Part shown: positions 41,201 to 52,500 of the stretch, piece after piece
Position numbering within the stretch: the first letter of the stretch is position 1
Layout of the letters: every line of letters starts with the position of its first letter
DNA from: Thozetella sp. PMI_491
Lineage: Eukaryota; Ascomycota; Sordariomycetes; Chaetosphaeriales; Chaetosphaeriaceae
Direction of reading: 5' to 3'
DNA: 64,000 nt
Assembly (NCBI GenBank): GCA_021432635.1
Contig: MU270037.1
Span: 578,047-642,046 of the forward strand
Translations under genes and position numbers: made by a program
The notes under the pieces: model-generated
The model's input: only the letters and a program-made list of their open reading frames with translations
What the model was told of the DNA's origin: nothing
The model's database searches: none

Positions 41201-43222
41201 ATGGACAAGATAACGGACAAGATCGCGGCTCTGCCGCCGGATACCAACTACTTTTCCTTGGAGTTCTTCCCGCCCAAGACCCAGATGGGCTTCTCCAACC
41301 TCCGGGACCGACTCGACCGCATGGCCAGGGCCCTTCGCCCACTCTTTGTCAACGTCACCTGGGGCGCTGGAGGCTCAACTGCTCAAAAGTCCCTCGAGCT
41401 GGCCGAAATATGCCAGCGAGAACTGGCGTTGACGACGTGCCTCCATCTGACCTGCACGAACATGAGCAGGAAGCTCATTGATAAGGCCCTAGAAGATGCC
41501 AAGGCCCTGGGGATCCGCAACATCCTCGCCCTGCGCGGCGACCCTCCGAGGAGCGCCGAGTACAGGGACAGCAACGACCCTGAGCCGGAAGAGGATGAAT
41601 TTGTGTGGGCAATCGATCTGGTTCGCTACATCAGGAAGCATCACGGCGATTACTTCTGCATTGGCGTGGCGGCATACCCGGAGGGACATGCGGACGAGAG
41701 CCATCCCCTGGGACAGAGCCTCGAGCATGATCTTCCATTCCTGGTGGAAAAGGTCCAGGCCGGCGCCGATTTCATCATGACACAGCTATTCTTCGATATA
41801 AAGGCCTACGAGCACTTCGAGAAGACGCTGCGGGAGCACCCGAGCGGTGCTTTCAAGGACCTAGTCATCATCCCGGGCCTCATGCCCATTCAGAGCTACC
41901 AGATGATCAAGCGGACGACGAAGCTTAGCCACGCCAACATCCCAGACGGGTTGATGGGGCGTCTCGATACGGTGAAGGGGGATGACGAGAAGGTTAAGGA
42001 GGTTGGAGTGGATATCCTAAGCGAGCTCGTGGAACAATTGAAGAAAGTCGCGGGAGGGCTGCCCGGCCCCAAGGGCTTCCATTTCTACACCCTCAACCTC
42101 GAGAAGGCCGTCTCGTTCATCGTCGAGCGAACGAACTTGATCCCGCCCAGCACACCGCCGGAGTTGGCGGTGGAAGAGAGCCTCCTCCAAGTGGTTCCGT
42201 CAATCAAAGTCAACGGCTCCGATGCGTCGACACCCGCCGCCTTCTTGAAGGGTTCATCTCGACGACAGTCTACCGTGGGCTCTGATCCACGAAACCGCGT
42301 GATTGTCTCCGGCCGACCGGCGTCGCACCCCGATTATGAGGCAACGGCACTAGAGGCAAGCGTACCGGCAGAGCCCATCAACACAAGAGCGAACACGTTG
42401 GCGATCTCGGAGGGCGAAGGTGTTCTCGGCCGGGAGGCTACGTGGGATGATTTTCCCAACGGACGCTGGGGAGACGCCCGGTCTCCCGCCTATGGTCAAA
42501 TTGACGGATATGGCGTGAGTCTACATGTCACAGTAACCCAGGCATTGCACTTATGGGGCACTCCCAAGGCCCCGGAAGACGTCAACAACGTCTTCATCAA
42601 ACATCTTAACGGCGAGCTCAGTGCCATTCCATGGAGCGAGGAGGGCTTCAACGCAGAGACAGGGACCATCAAAGAGCCCTTGATCAAGCTCAACTCGCGC
42701 GGATGGCTGACTCTGGCCTCCCAGCCCGCCGTCAACGGCATTCGGTCTGATGACGGCACCTTTGGATGGGGTCCTAAAAACGGCTTTGTCTTCCAGAAAG
42801 CCTTCGTTGAGTTCTTCATCCCGTCCGCGGACTGGAAGGCACTAGAGCAGAAGCTCAAGCGGCCTGAGCTGAAGGAAAGCGTCTGCTTCTACGCCACCAG
42901 CGCGGACGGCGACTTCGTCAGCTCCGACACCGCGGACGCGGCAGAGACGAACAACATTGCTCGCGAACCAAGCACGAATGCGGTAACCTGGGGCGTCTTT
43001 CCCGGCAAGGAGATCGTTACCCCGACCATCATCGAGGAAGTCAGCTTCCGCGCGTGGAGCGAAGAGGCATTCAGCATTTGGGCCGAGTGGGCCAAGGTGT
43101 ACGGTAAGGACTCGGAGAGCGAGAAGCTTCTAGAGAAGATACGTGCGGATTCGTGGCTGGTGAACGTCATCCATCACGACTACATTGACAGCAATGCGCT
43201 GTGGAATCTTCTGCTGGAGTAA
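41201..43222 (+). CDS. MET12: Methylenetetrahydrofolate reductase, Met12 type
   Basis: Single exon, 673 aa. It reduces 5,10-methylenetetrahydrofolate to 5-methyltetrahydrofolate with FAD and NAD(P)H, feeding methionine synthesis. The N-terminal catalytic barrel (residues ~1-320) has SLEFFPPKT, TWGAGGST, HLTCTNM, NILALRGDPP, GVAAYPEGH, GADFIMTQLFFD and PGLMPI. A variable linker (~320-400) leads to the C-terminal regulatory domain with ATWDDFPNGRWGDARSPAYGQIDGYG, GWLTLASQPAVNG, GPKNGFVFQKAFVEFF, VTWGVFP and NVIHHDY. LEFFPPKT and TWGAGGST resemble yeast Met12 rather than Met13 (recalled family knowledge). The start at 41201 matches the family N-terminus (MDKITDKIAALPP). An in-frame ATG 195 nt upstream would add 65 basic residues. 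Confidence 0.93.
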   Translation: MDKITDKIAALPPDTNYFSLEFFPPKTQMGFSNLRDRLDRMARALRPLFVNVTWGAGGSTAQKSLELAEICQRELALTTCLHLTCTNMSRKLIDKALEDAKALGIRNILALRGDPPRSAEYRDSNDPEPEEDEFVWAIDLVRYIRKHHGDYFCIGVAAYPEGHADESHPLGQSLEHDLPFLVEKVQAGADFIMTQLFFDIKAYEHFEKTLREHPSGAFKDLVIIPGLMPIQSYQMIKRTTKLSHANIPDGLMGRLDTVKGDDEKVKEVGVDILSELVEQLKKVAGGLPGPKGFHFYTLNLEKAVSFIVERTNLIPPSTPPELAVEESLLQVVPSIKVNGSDASTPAAFLKGSSRRQSTVGSDPRNRVIVSGRPASHPDYEATALEASVPAEPINTRANTLAISEGEGVLGREATWDDFPNGRWGDARSPAYGQIDGYGVSLHVTVTQALHLWGTPKAPEDVNNVFIKHLNGELSAIPWSEEGFNAETGTIKEPLIKLNSRGWLTLASQPAVNGIRSDDGTFGWGPKNGFVFQKAFVEFFIPSADWKALEQKLKRPELKESVCFYATSADGDFVSSDTADAAETNNIAREPSTNAVTWGVFPGKEIVTPTIIEEVSFRAWSEEAFSIWAEWAKVYGKDSESEKLLEKIRADSWLVNVIHHDYIDSNALWNLLLE

Positions 43223-44070
43223 AAAAGGGACGGCTAAGGTACAGGGGTCGGGCAAATAGGCGTGACGGGGGGATCAGACACGATCAGGTTAGGGTGGCAA
43301 TACAGGGAGTCGGGCGGGTCTGCAATATTCCCGTCTACTCGGGAGCATCACTGGTTCATCAACTGGCCGGGGAGTTTGGATAGTAGAGAAAAGCAAAGCA
43401 CTATTGAAACTCGCAAAAGCTCCACCTATCATCAGCACGGTTCTAGGAAATCAGTAGGCATTGGTGTCTACCGCTAATCATGAAAGGAGCCGCTACTCAA
43501 GGGTGCAGGACGAGATGATCAGATGGTGTGATGTTAGGCAGAGGGTTAGAGGGTCTGGCGAGAAGAAAAGAGGGTGGCCTTGACAGGCCCGGCTTAATAT
43601 GCCATCCACGCAAACCTCCCTGCCATTCAGAAAATCATGCCTTTCTCGAGTCGATGCCTCTCCCGTTTCCAGCCCTTTCTCGCAGCAAAGTCGCCTCGTC
43701 GGGTAGTCGTTGAGTGGCCGAAATAACAACGGCAAGAAAAAGCAAATAAAAGTCAATCCACGAACCGCTTTCGTCCCTCCTCTAAGGAAAAGCCGCAAAC
43801 CATACGCATTTTCCGACAAGGGCGGGAGAGGGACGTCTTGGGTATTGTATTTTGCAGACCCTGCCAGGCCGAATAACGCCATTCCAATCCGATGAGTGAA
43901 AGTGTGGGATACCGAGGAGATGATGGGAGTTGACGACGCGCACAGAGACAAGTACATAGTAAGTGGTGGGTGAGGGCAATGGGGGGTGAGAACTCCGGTC
44001 CTAGGGGCTGAGTCGAGATGCTTGATGGCATCCGCGAAAGGCAGACCCATGTGCTAAACGAAGATCGGCC
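43223..44070. other. Convergent 3' region
   Basis: About 850 bp between the MET12 stop and the stop of the SANT-like gene. No gene is supported. Confidence 0.5.
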
Positions 44071-45315
44071 TTAAACTTCACCATCGGTGAAGGACTGGTG
44101 GCTGTAGCCGAAGGACGATGCACCACCGAAGTCGACGCCAAAGCTGGAATCCTGGCTCCCGCCACGATCGCTGGCGAAGCTGAAGGAGAAGGCATCTGGG
44201 TTGTTACCGCCGAAGTGGGTAAAGGCGGCGGGTAGCATGCTGGTAGAACCGCCCGGGAAAAGCGACGAGTACTCGGTGGCAGCGACGGAAGCAGTGTTGG
44301 TATTATGGGTAGCCGTGACATTGGTAGTGCCAAAGTCATGCTCCTCCTTGAGCATTGGAGACGTCTGTGCTGATCCATCCGTCTCGGAAGGCGTCGCCTG
44401 CTGCCGGTGAGGCTGAGCCTTGGCGGGGGTTCGGACGACGGCTGGGGCATCTTCGATAGCCTTGACGGTTTTCTCAACGTCGGGGTTCGTCATGAAGCTG
44501 GCCTGAGTCCGCGTCTTCTTCGCCACGGGCGTGACATCGAGGGCGTCGTAGTCAACGACCGGGCTGTCGCCCTCCTTAGAGTCGGCCTCCCTGTAGTTGC
44601 GAGGGGCACCCTTCCGCTTGCTGCGCGAGTTTCCCGCCGTGGAAGGCGTTCCTGTCTTGCCGGAGCCGATGGCGTCCTTGGTCTTGATGCCCTTCTTTGG
44701 GGTCTGAGGGAAGGACGCAGTCCCCTGGTTGGCGGCCTCAAGAAGGCTCGCGGCTTCCTTCTTGACGGCGCGGAACTGGAACTGCATGCCGTCGGGGGTT
44801 GACGAGCCGAATATGCGCGCAATCTCTGCATCCGGCAGTCAGCATACTGGGGAAGGAGGTCAAGGCGGCGAAGAGACGTAGCCATGAGTCCAAGACGGCC
44901 AAGAGAACGATAGAAAACCATACCATTCTTGTCAAAGATGTTGAGATCCTTGGGATCAATTCCCTTGGCCAGTGCCTCGCGCAGAGCTCTGCCCTGCTCC
45001 TTGATCGGGCGGAATCGATGCTCGATCGAGGACATGGTCACGCCAGAGCCAGAATGCTGCGCGATGGCTAGAAGGTATCAGAAGCTATTCAACCTTCGGC
45101 GAGCGACTAGCTCGATGACTTAGGCGGGGAAGGGGACGAGACGACAGTGGAAGGAAAGTGAAAAAAAAAAAAAAAATTTTTTTATATAAATATACTAAAA
45201 GAAACGCTCAGGATCGGCTCTTACCTTTGTAGTTGAGTTTGAGCTCCGGGTGAGCCGCGATCACCGCAGCAAGCAGGCGAGTCTGCGCCTCGTAGGTGCG
45301 GAAGTTGGTAGGCAT
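44071..45315 (-). CDS. Small fungal nuclear protein with SANT/Myb-like N-terminus
   Basis: Three exons, 45315-45225, 45067-44924 and 44825-44071; 329 aa. The introns are 157 and 98 bp. The first ~100 residues have two similar helical units: NFRTYEAQTRLLAAVIAAHPELKLNYKAIAQHSGSGVTMSSIEHRFRPIKEQ, and, after the second intron, NEIARIFGSSTPDGMQFQFRAVKKEA. The pattern 'IA..hG...t..s.i.hrFR.iKk' resembles short fungal proteins with Myb/SANT-like DNA-binding folds. The rest is low-complexity with Lys/Arg blocks (SKRKGAPRNY) and a Phe/Gly/Ser-rich C-terminus with NFG- and SFGYS-like elements. It is probably a chromatin or transcription factor; the specific role is unknown. Both splice junctions restore the domain. 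The first intron holds an unusual A16-T7 tract. Confidence 0.78.
45161..45183. repeat. A16-T7 homopolymer pair in an intron
   Basis: Sixteen A followed by seven T on the plus strand, within the 157-bp first intron of the SANT-like gene. It can form a short hairpin and provides a polypyrimidine stretch on the transcribed strand. Confidence 0.7.
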
Positions 45316-47252
45316 TGTGATTGCAATGTCGTGAGCTCACGAACTTGATGGTGGTTAAGCTCCTAGACGGCAGGTGAGCGAGGGCGAGGGTGAGGGTGGG
45401 GGGTAAGGGCGAGTACGAGCTGAGGTAAAGGTAGAGAATGAAGGAAGCCAGGAGCCCAGAAGAGAGGGCCTTGATATGTCGGGGCCAGCGAAAGGTGGAA
45501 GATGCGGGAGGACGGAGAGATCTTGTCTTGTCAGAGGAGGGTGTGGGAGATGGCAAAGTCTAGATGGCTTGCTTAAGTAGGTAGATGGGAGGAGGATGAA
45601 GGAAGGACTGGGTGGGCGAGTGTGGGGTTTTAAAGAGAGGAATCGAAGGTGTGTTGGGTTGGGGATACGGTATCCGACTAGGGAGGATATAATGGCTTGG
45701 TGACTACACGGTGATGAGGGCACCTACAATGTGATTGTTTCCTCGACTGCTCGTTTGTCGTCACTCTCAAGACCAGGTGATTCTGTCCCGGTGAAGCAAC
45801 TGGCGACGTATTGCTATCCTCTTTTCGAAACTGCGTCACAAGCTTCTCAGAGCTTTGTCGACTTGGGGTCTACGTCCAGGCGAGAGAGGTGATATTGTCT
45901 TTCACGAGTTTTACGAGAGCTCGACGACTGAAAGAGTCCGTTGGGGTAAAAGTGCCGGCAATGTGATGCTTATCTGTCAGAAGTCTGTCGAATATTTGGC
46001 CGTGGTGCTGCAATAAATCCTGCTACAAAGGAATATCTTGCTCGTAGGCGCTTTCGAGGACTTGAAGACTCGACAGCCCTGTTGCGGTCCGCACAACGTG
46101 ATTCCAGTGGCTTGTAATATCTTGATCCTGTCTGGTGAGGATATGGACGATATGGTGCCAAATACCAAGAAGTCCTTGGACTTTTTCTTGTAGGCAAATG
46201 TGCCGGTTCTGGGGGTCGATTGTTAGTTTGCTTTCCACCAACATCGAGGAACCGCTTTGGGCATTAATTCGCCGAGTATGAAGACATCATTTGTAGGACA
46301 TACTCTTTGTATGCTGTCCAGCTTAGGACAGAGTGCTGCGTTCCGAGAGGTGCCTAGACAATCATGCACTAGAGCTTAGGTGTAAGCTATTTGTACTGAA
46401 AAATAAACCAAAATGAGGGCTCATTAGGCATAAGCTGGGACGAGGACGGCGGAGCAAAGAAGGTGTAGACGTATGCGATCATAAGCGCGTGGAATGGCCA
46501 GTGCAAGGACAAGAGAGCTGGTATGAATCCAGAGGTCGGCTTCACAAGCACCTCAACACTTGTGGAAGGCCATAGAGGGTAGATGAAGGGTGTTGCGGAC
46601 ACGAGGTTACGTACCTTTGGTTTTTTCCCTGGGCAGCTTAGCATCAGACGGCGGCCGTTAGAATCGGCAGAGACAGCACAGCTAGAGGCAGAGGGACGGG
46701 AGCTACGATTTTTTGAAGCGAGGTTGGGAAAAGCAACAGTCTTAGCTCTCCGCCCTTCGGTGAGGATTGGTGCAAAGTTGTTAGGCCGGAACCAACCATA
46801 CAACAACTTCTATTTCGCATGCTGCACCCAACTCTGCAGTTCAATTCACCAAGAAAAGCAAAATAAAATACTAGAACCTGAGTATATACATGGTAATAGT
46901 CTTGACTTTCTTGTAAGCTTATTTTGTATATCCTGCTGGGGGGGGTACACGCGTGGCTGGGTGTCGCTCACTAACAAAAGTTAACGGCAATTGCACGTCT
47001 CAGGAGAGCTGCCACCTACCTCTCAGCCCTGCTCGTCCAGACTCCCCACCCAAAATAGAGCATGGATTGCTGAGACCCCTGCCTTCTTCCCTCCCGAAGC
47101 GCTGTGTGCCATCCCAAGTCTAGTCCAATGCCTAGGCCCGAGCCCATCCGGCGCCTTCCATAGCGCCAGGTCCGGGCGAGGAGGCGGTCTGTCCGTATAT
47201 GTACGCGCGCGACCGATGCATAAATCGATGGTATGCTATCACTGTTTACTGT
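45316..47252. other. 1.9-kb intergenic region
   Basis: Lies upstream of the SANT-like gene and downstream of the PQ-loop gene, both minus. ORFs at 46387-46806 (-) and 46583-46984 (+) overlap antisense and look non-coding. It may hold a long 5' leader; nothing is recognised. Confidence 0.5.
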
Positions 47253-48264
47253 CTATATGCCCTTCTCCACTGGTGTCCTTCGTCCTGTTGGCGTTCCCTT
47301 GTCGTTACCAAGACCACTGGCCATGGGTCTCATACTTCCCCCCCAGCTGGCCATCGGGTAACTCTTCGGTGCCATGTTTTCGCCACTGCCGTACATCAGG
47401 TATTGGACACCGAGAAACGCATCACAGCCAGCTTGGAAGATACCGCAGAGCTTGAAGGCCCACGGGATTTCTGTAGCGGAGGTGAAGAACCAGAACATCT
47501 TCATGGCGTCGCCTAGCAGCCAGCTCGCCAGGACCGAGAAGCGAAAGCCCTTGCAGGAGCGGGAGCGGGCGTTGGCGATCATCTGCGGGAGCGGGAGCGT
47601 CGCCTCGACCGACAGACCGATGTATCCGACGAGGAGCGAATACGCCGGGTATATGGAGCGCATGGGTGCGATGATGAGCTCGCACATGGTCAAGCCGATA
47701 AATAGGTAGAGGAGAAACTGCCAGTACCTGTCATGACGGGATTGGTCAGTCTGGGGTGGCATAGGGGAGGGAAGAGACCGTCGGTGGGCCATTGGCACTC
47801 ACGGCTTTGGTGACCTCCACTGCCAGAAATTGTATGGGCGCTGCATCTCCCAGGTTCCATCCTGTGCGCCAGCAAAAGGCACCGCAGCATCTCCTCCCTT
47901 CGTCGACGGCGGCGGTCGGTTATCCAGAGCGATTTTCAGTAGAACGAGCTGGACAATGATCATAAGGAAGGATTGGACGAGAAGCGCTGTGTCGAAGCGT
48001 GCTCCGGGGTAATAGAATATCCTAAGATCCGTCGCGTCAGCGCTGTCCGCCCGGTCTTCCGTGGCAAGGGGGGAGGCCAAGGGCGGGAGCCTCGTCGTAC
48101 CTAAACATGGAGGCTACCAGCATAATAAGAGGTATGTCCAAGGAGAAGCCCGCGCTTGATCGTGTCCTGTGCATCGACAAGGCTTGATCGCTATAGGACA
48201 GCACCGGCGAGAGGATCAGGAAGATCGGGGCGAGGTAGCCCGTGAAGGCGCGCAGCCATCGCAT
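47253..48264 (-). CDS. PQ-loop repeat membrane protein (Any1/Cfs1-like)
   Basis: Three exons, 48264-48101, 48021-47803 and 47727-47253; 285 aa. The introns are 79 and 75 bp. About seven hydrophobic segments are visible. Two PQ-loop units occur: GYLAPIFLILSPVLSYSDQ near the N-terminus, where the Pro-Gln is diverged, and GYIGLSVEATLPLPQMIANARSRSCKGFRFSVLASWLLGDAMKMFWF, which holds the canonical LPQ. The arrangement matches fungal PQ-loop proteins related to yeast Any1/Cfs1. Those proteins modulate phospholipid flippase (Neo1) function in Golgi/endosomal membranes. The PQ-loop fold is well supported; the Any1 orthology is inferred from the similar layout. A soluble C-terminal tail with Thr/Arg follows. 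It diverges from the ADE6 gene across 1.3 kb. Confidence 0.8.
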
Positions 48265-49567
48265 CTTGGCGGCCTGGCTGCTTCGGCGCGCGTCTCGAGA
48301 AAAGTCGCACCTGGCGCGGCGGTTGCGCGAAGTCGGATGGATTGGGTATCTAGGGAGCGTGCACAAAATAGAAGGGGAGGGGTGCAAAGGAGAGGACGTA
48401 TTCAATGACGAAACGATTATAGATAAGCCATGGGGAGGGAAGGTCGAGGCGTGCAAAATGAAAGCAGCCCTGCGAGCAAGGGGCCAGTCGATGATGACGG
48501 GAAAAAAGGAGGTCTCGTCCCGAATTGCCTAGGCCAGGGGCCAAAAATGCCAAATGGAGAGTGCCATAGTAGTCCAGAGGGTTCAGCGCCAAGGATTAGC
48601 CGGAGGCTGCTGTCAGTTTGCACCTTCAGCGCTATGAAGTCAGCACCGAGGATCAGCCGGCCTACCCCTCAGCTAACTGACAGCTAAAAGGCCGTCCTAT
48701 ACGAAGCCTAATTAAAATTACTGCGTAGATCGCTAGCCGAGAAAGCAAGCTTTGGAGCTAGCATCAAGTGCCGGATGTCATTAGAGACCGCCAGCTCTTT
48801 TGATGCAGGAAGCAAAAACGCAAGGGTTGCGAATGACTGAGACCCCAAATTTCCCTCTCTATAATTATCCCTTTGGCCATTGCAATACCCTTCTTTGTCG
48901 AGGAATGGAAAAGGAGAGGCCCCGGCCCCGCGACCTTTCCTCGGGCCGGTTTGCCTCGCAATGGCGCGTCTTCAAAGTGCTGACAAGATCTTCTTCATCA
49001 TGGGCTAGTAGTACATAGCAAATCTTCGCGGGCGCGGGCTAACGCGCCTTGTAAGCGCGCACTAGGAGTGGCGGTATCAGGCACGGCCCAGGCCGCACAT
49101 AGGGCATGGCTGCCTCGATGCATCTTGATTCTAGAATCCTTCCATGCATGTATTCCTTTGCATATACTTGAGGGTGTATCTGGAGGCCATGTCTCACCCG
49201 TGGGTCGTAGGTGCTTCCATGCAAGCCCACCCTTTTTCGGCCTCTCAGGGTTAGGGGTATGCTCACCGCCAAACTGTGGTTGGGGCGGCGCTGTTTGCAC
49301 CGTTCCACTCGGCCTTACGGTCACAGTGTAGTGTCCGTGTCCGTAGACGTTTTTTGTTAGGCGGGACAGCTTGGCCTCCCCCGCCGTTATCGATAAAATG
49401 CTGCCCCGCGGTGTGCGGCGTCCCGGCTCAACTTATTAAACGCCACACCGACCACCTGTCTCCTACTCGGGCGGCCTTGGTTTCCTTATTCCTGAGAGAC
49501 CGCTTGGATCTCAAGATTCTCGCGCGGCAATCTGATCCTGGAACGAAGATCGACTGCCGTTTTCGCC
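48265..49567. other. Divergent intergenic region with short direct and inverted repeats
   Basis: 1.3 kb between the PQ-loop gene and ADE6. It contains a 20-bp imperfect direct repeat (48584-48603 and 48641-48660, three mismatches) and a 9-bp perfect inverted repeat (48610-48618 with 48675-48683). No gene is supported. Confidence 0.55.
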
Positions 49568-52500
49568 ATGCCACGGGCAACTTTCCTCGGGGATTCGTGC
49601 TACACGGTCCCCGAGGCCAGCAAACTCCTCCAGCGGATCCAACGGGAAGCCGGTGAGCTCCACGTCACAGCCATTTCGGGAAAGTATCACTACTATGCCG
49701 ACCTAAAGTCCCCAGACTGCGACCTTCAGGCGTTGAGACAACTCCTACAGGTCCCAGAGGGCTCCGGGAACCCCCAGGAGCCTGCCGGGAACTCGGTGAC
49801 GGTTTACATCCACCCACGCAACATCTCGCCGTGGAGCTCCCAGGCCTCCCTCATCGCTGAGGTCGTTGGACTCAGGGGCCATGTCCGCCGAATTGAAAGG
49901 GGTAGGGTCGTCACCATCACTTTCAACGACTCCTTCGAGGGAAAGGATCTCCCATTTAAGGACATCATCTACGACCGGATGACCGAGACCATGGAGCACA
50001 GCGCGCCGGACCTGGATGACATGTTTGCCCAGCGACCTAGGCGCGCCCTCGAGGTCATTGACATCTTCGCCCCGGGCAGCAACCCTGCAACAGTCCTTGC
50101 AGAATACAATGCCAAGAAAGGCCTATCTCTGGACCCCTCCGAGATCGAGTATCTCGTGAACCTGTTCAGTGCTCTCGGGCGGCCACCACACGATATCGAG
50201 CTATTCTCCTTTGCTCAGGTCAACTCAGAGCACTGTCGACACAAGACATTCAATGCGGCTTGGACCATTGACGGGAAAAACCAAGGTATTAGCCTCTTTG
50301 AGATGATCAAGAACACTCATAAGCAGAATCCCGACTTTACCGTGTCCGCCTACTCGGACAATGCCGCCGTCATTCAAGGCGAGCCTGCAACATTCTGGGC
50401 CCCGGAATACACCACAGGTGTCTGGAAGCTCAACAAAGAGGTCGTCCACGTTCTAGCCAAGGTGGAAACTCACAACCACCCGGTATGCCCAAACATTTCC
50501 CCTGGAATGCTGCTGTCCTGGCAGATGCCCACCGAGCCAATGCTAACCCTTTGTGGTGTATAGACGGCAATATCCCGTAAGTCTTTTATATGATGATGAC
50601 CATCTCGCCCTCCCATACTTTTGTTTGTGCTAATGCCAAGGGTAAAGCCTTCCCCGGCGCGGCCACTGGATCAGGGGGAGAGATCCGAGACGAAGGCGCG
50701 GTCGGGCGGGGATCCCAGCCCAAGGCTGGGTTGTGTGGCTTCTGGGTGTCAGAGCTTCTCATACCAGACCATCCTGCTCCTTGGGAGGTTGACTATGGCA
50801 AGCCAGCGCACTATGCGAGTAGTCTTGATATCATGCTTGAAGCTCCGATCGGCAGCGCAAGATTCAACGTATGAGTTATCACCTACATTGTTGATCCGCA
50901 CTAATATGCACTAACCTGCGTACAATAGAATGAGTTCGGGCGGCCATGTCTCTCTGGTTGCTTCAGGACGCTTCTTATCAATAGCGGCGACGAAACACCC
51001 GACTGGAGAGGATACCATAAACCGATCATGATCGTGAGCCTCTTTGCTATTGCACCATGTCACCCGCATCGTCGATCTTCAAACTGATTCCCTCCAGGCT
51101 GGCGGAGTAGGTACTGTCAGGCCTGAAAATGCTCTCAAGCGCCCAGAAGACGTACAAGACGGTGCCCATGTCATTGTGCTGGGAGGCCCAGCGATGCTCA
51201 TCGGCCTTGGGGGTGGTGCAGCTTCTAGCAGCGCTTCAGCCGAGGCGACAGCAGACCTGGACTTCGACAGTGTCCAGCGTGGCAACCCCGAAATGGAACG
51301 TCGTGCACAGATGGTGATCAACACTTGCGTGTCCCTCGGCGAGCAGAATCCAATCGCTATGATACACGATGTTGGCGCTGGCGGACTATCTAATGCCCTG
51401 CCCGGTACTGACCCAGACCCCAAGCCTTCGCCCAGTGTATGTTTCGCTAACCCTCGCAGAACTCGTCAAGGATGCAGGCTTCGGCGGCAAATTCGAGCTG
51501 CGCCAGGTCGACAGCGCCGACAGTAGCATGAGCCCGATGGAAATCTGGGCGAACGAGGCTCAAGAACGATACGTTCTGCTGGTTAACAGAGAAAACATGA
51601 ATCGATTCGTCAGCATTTGCCGTAAGTCTTGCCCTCTTCTCTCAAAGAAACGGAAAGAAGGTATCTGATAGAAATTATAGAGCGAGAAAGGTGCGGTTTC
51701 TCAGACGTCGGCACCGTCGTCTCCAAGGACGATAGCGGCGCCGCAAGGCTCATCGTTACGGACCGGGAGTCAAATGAGAACCCAATCCCGATTGACCTCC
51801 CGATAGAGGCACTCTTCCCGCCAGGTAGGAGACAAGAACGTGTAGTCGAAAGTGTAGAGCGGCATCTCAAACCGTTCAACACAATGTCGAGTCTCGAAAA
51901 GATGTTCGGTAAACTCAGCACCGGTGAGCTCATCGCCAAAGCCACCGAGCTCGTTTTCAACCTCCCTGCCGTGGGGTCGAAAATGTTCCTCATCACGATC
52001 GGCGACCGGACAGTCGGTGGTTTAACGGTCCAGGATCAGCTGGTTGGACCATGGCAAGTGCCAGTTGCCGACGTGGCTGTCACGCAGACGTCCTTTAGCC
52101 TCGATGACAAGACTCGCAGAGGAGAGGCCATGGCCATGGGAGAAAAGCCGATCCTGGTACGAGAGTCCCTTCTCGCGTCGTGATATACCCATCTATAATG
52201 CTTGAAACTTCGAGTGACTGACATGGCAAATCATACGTGTCGTGTAGGCTCTAATATCACCGGCCGCTTCGGCGCGCATGGCCGTCGTCGAGAGTCTGAT
52301 GAACCTAGGCGCTGCCGACATCATGGGTGACAGCAATACTCGTGGAGATCTCCGACGAGTGAAGCTGTCTGCCAACTGGATGGTCGCCGTCAACCATCCT
52401 GGCGAAGGTGCCGCTCTTTATGAGGCTGTCAAGGCCATTGGGTTGGACCTGTGCCCCCAGCTTGGAGTCTCAATCCCCGTGGGCAAGGACTCGACATCGA

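Noticed and set aside
46387-46984. Overlapping ORFs on both strands (139 and 133 codons)
   Set aside because: Neither shows family motifs; they are mutual antisense shadows in intergenic DNA.
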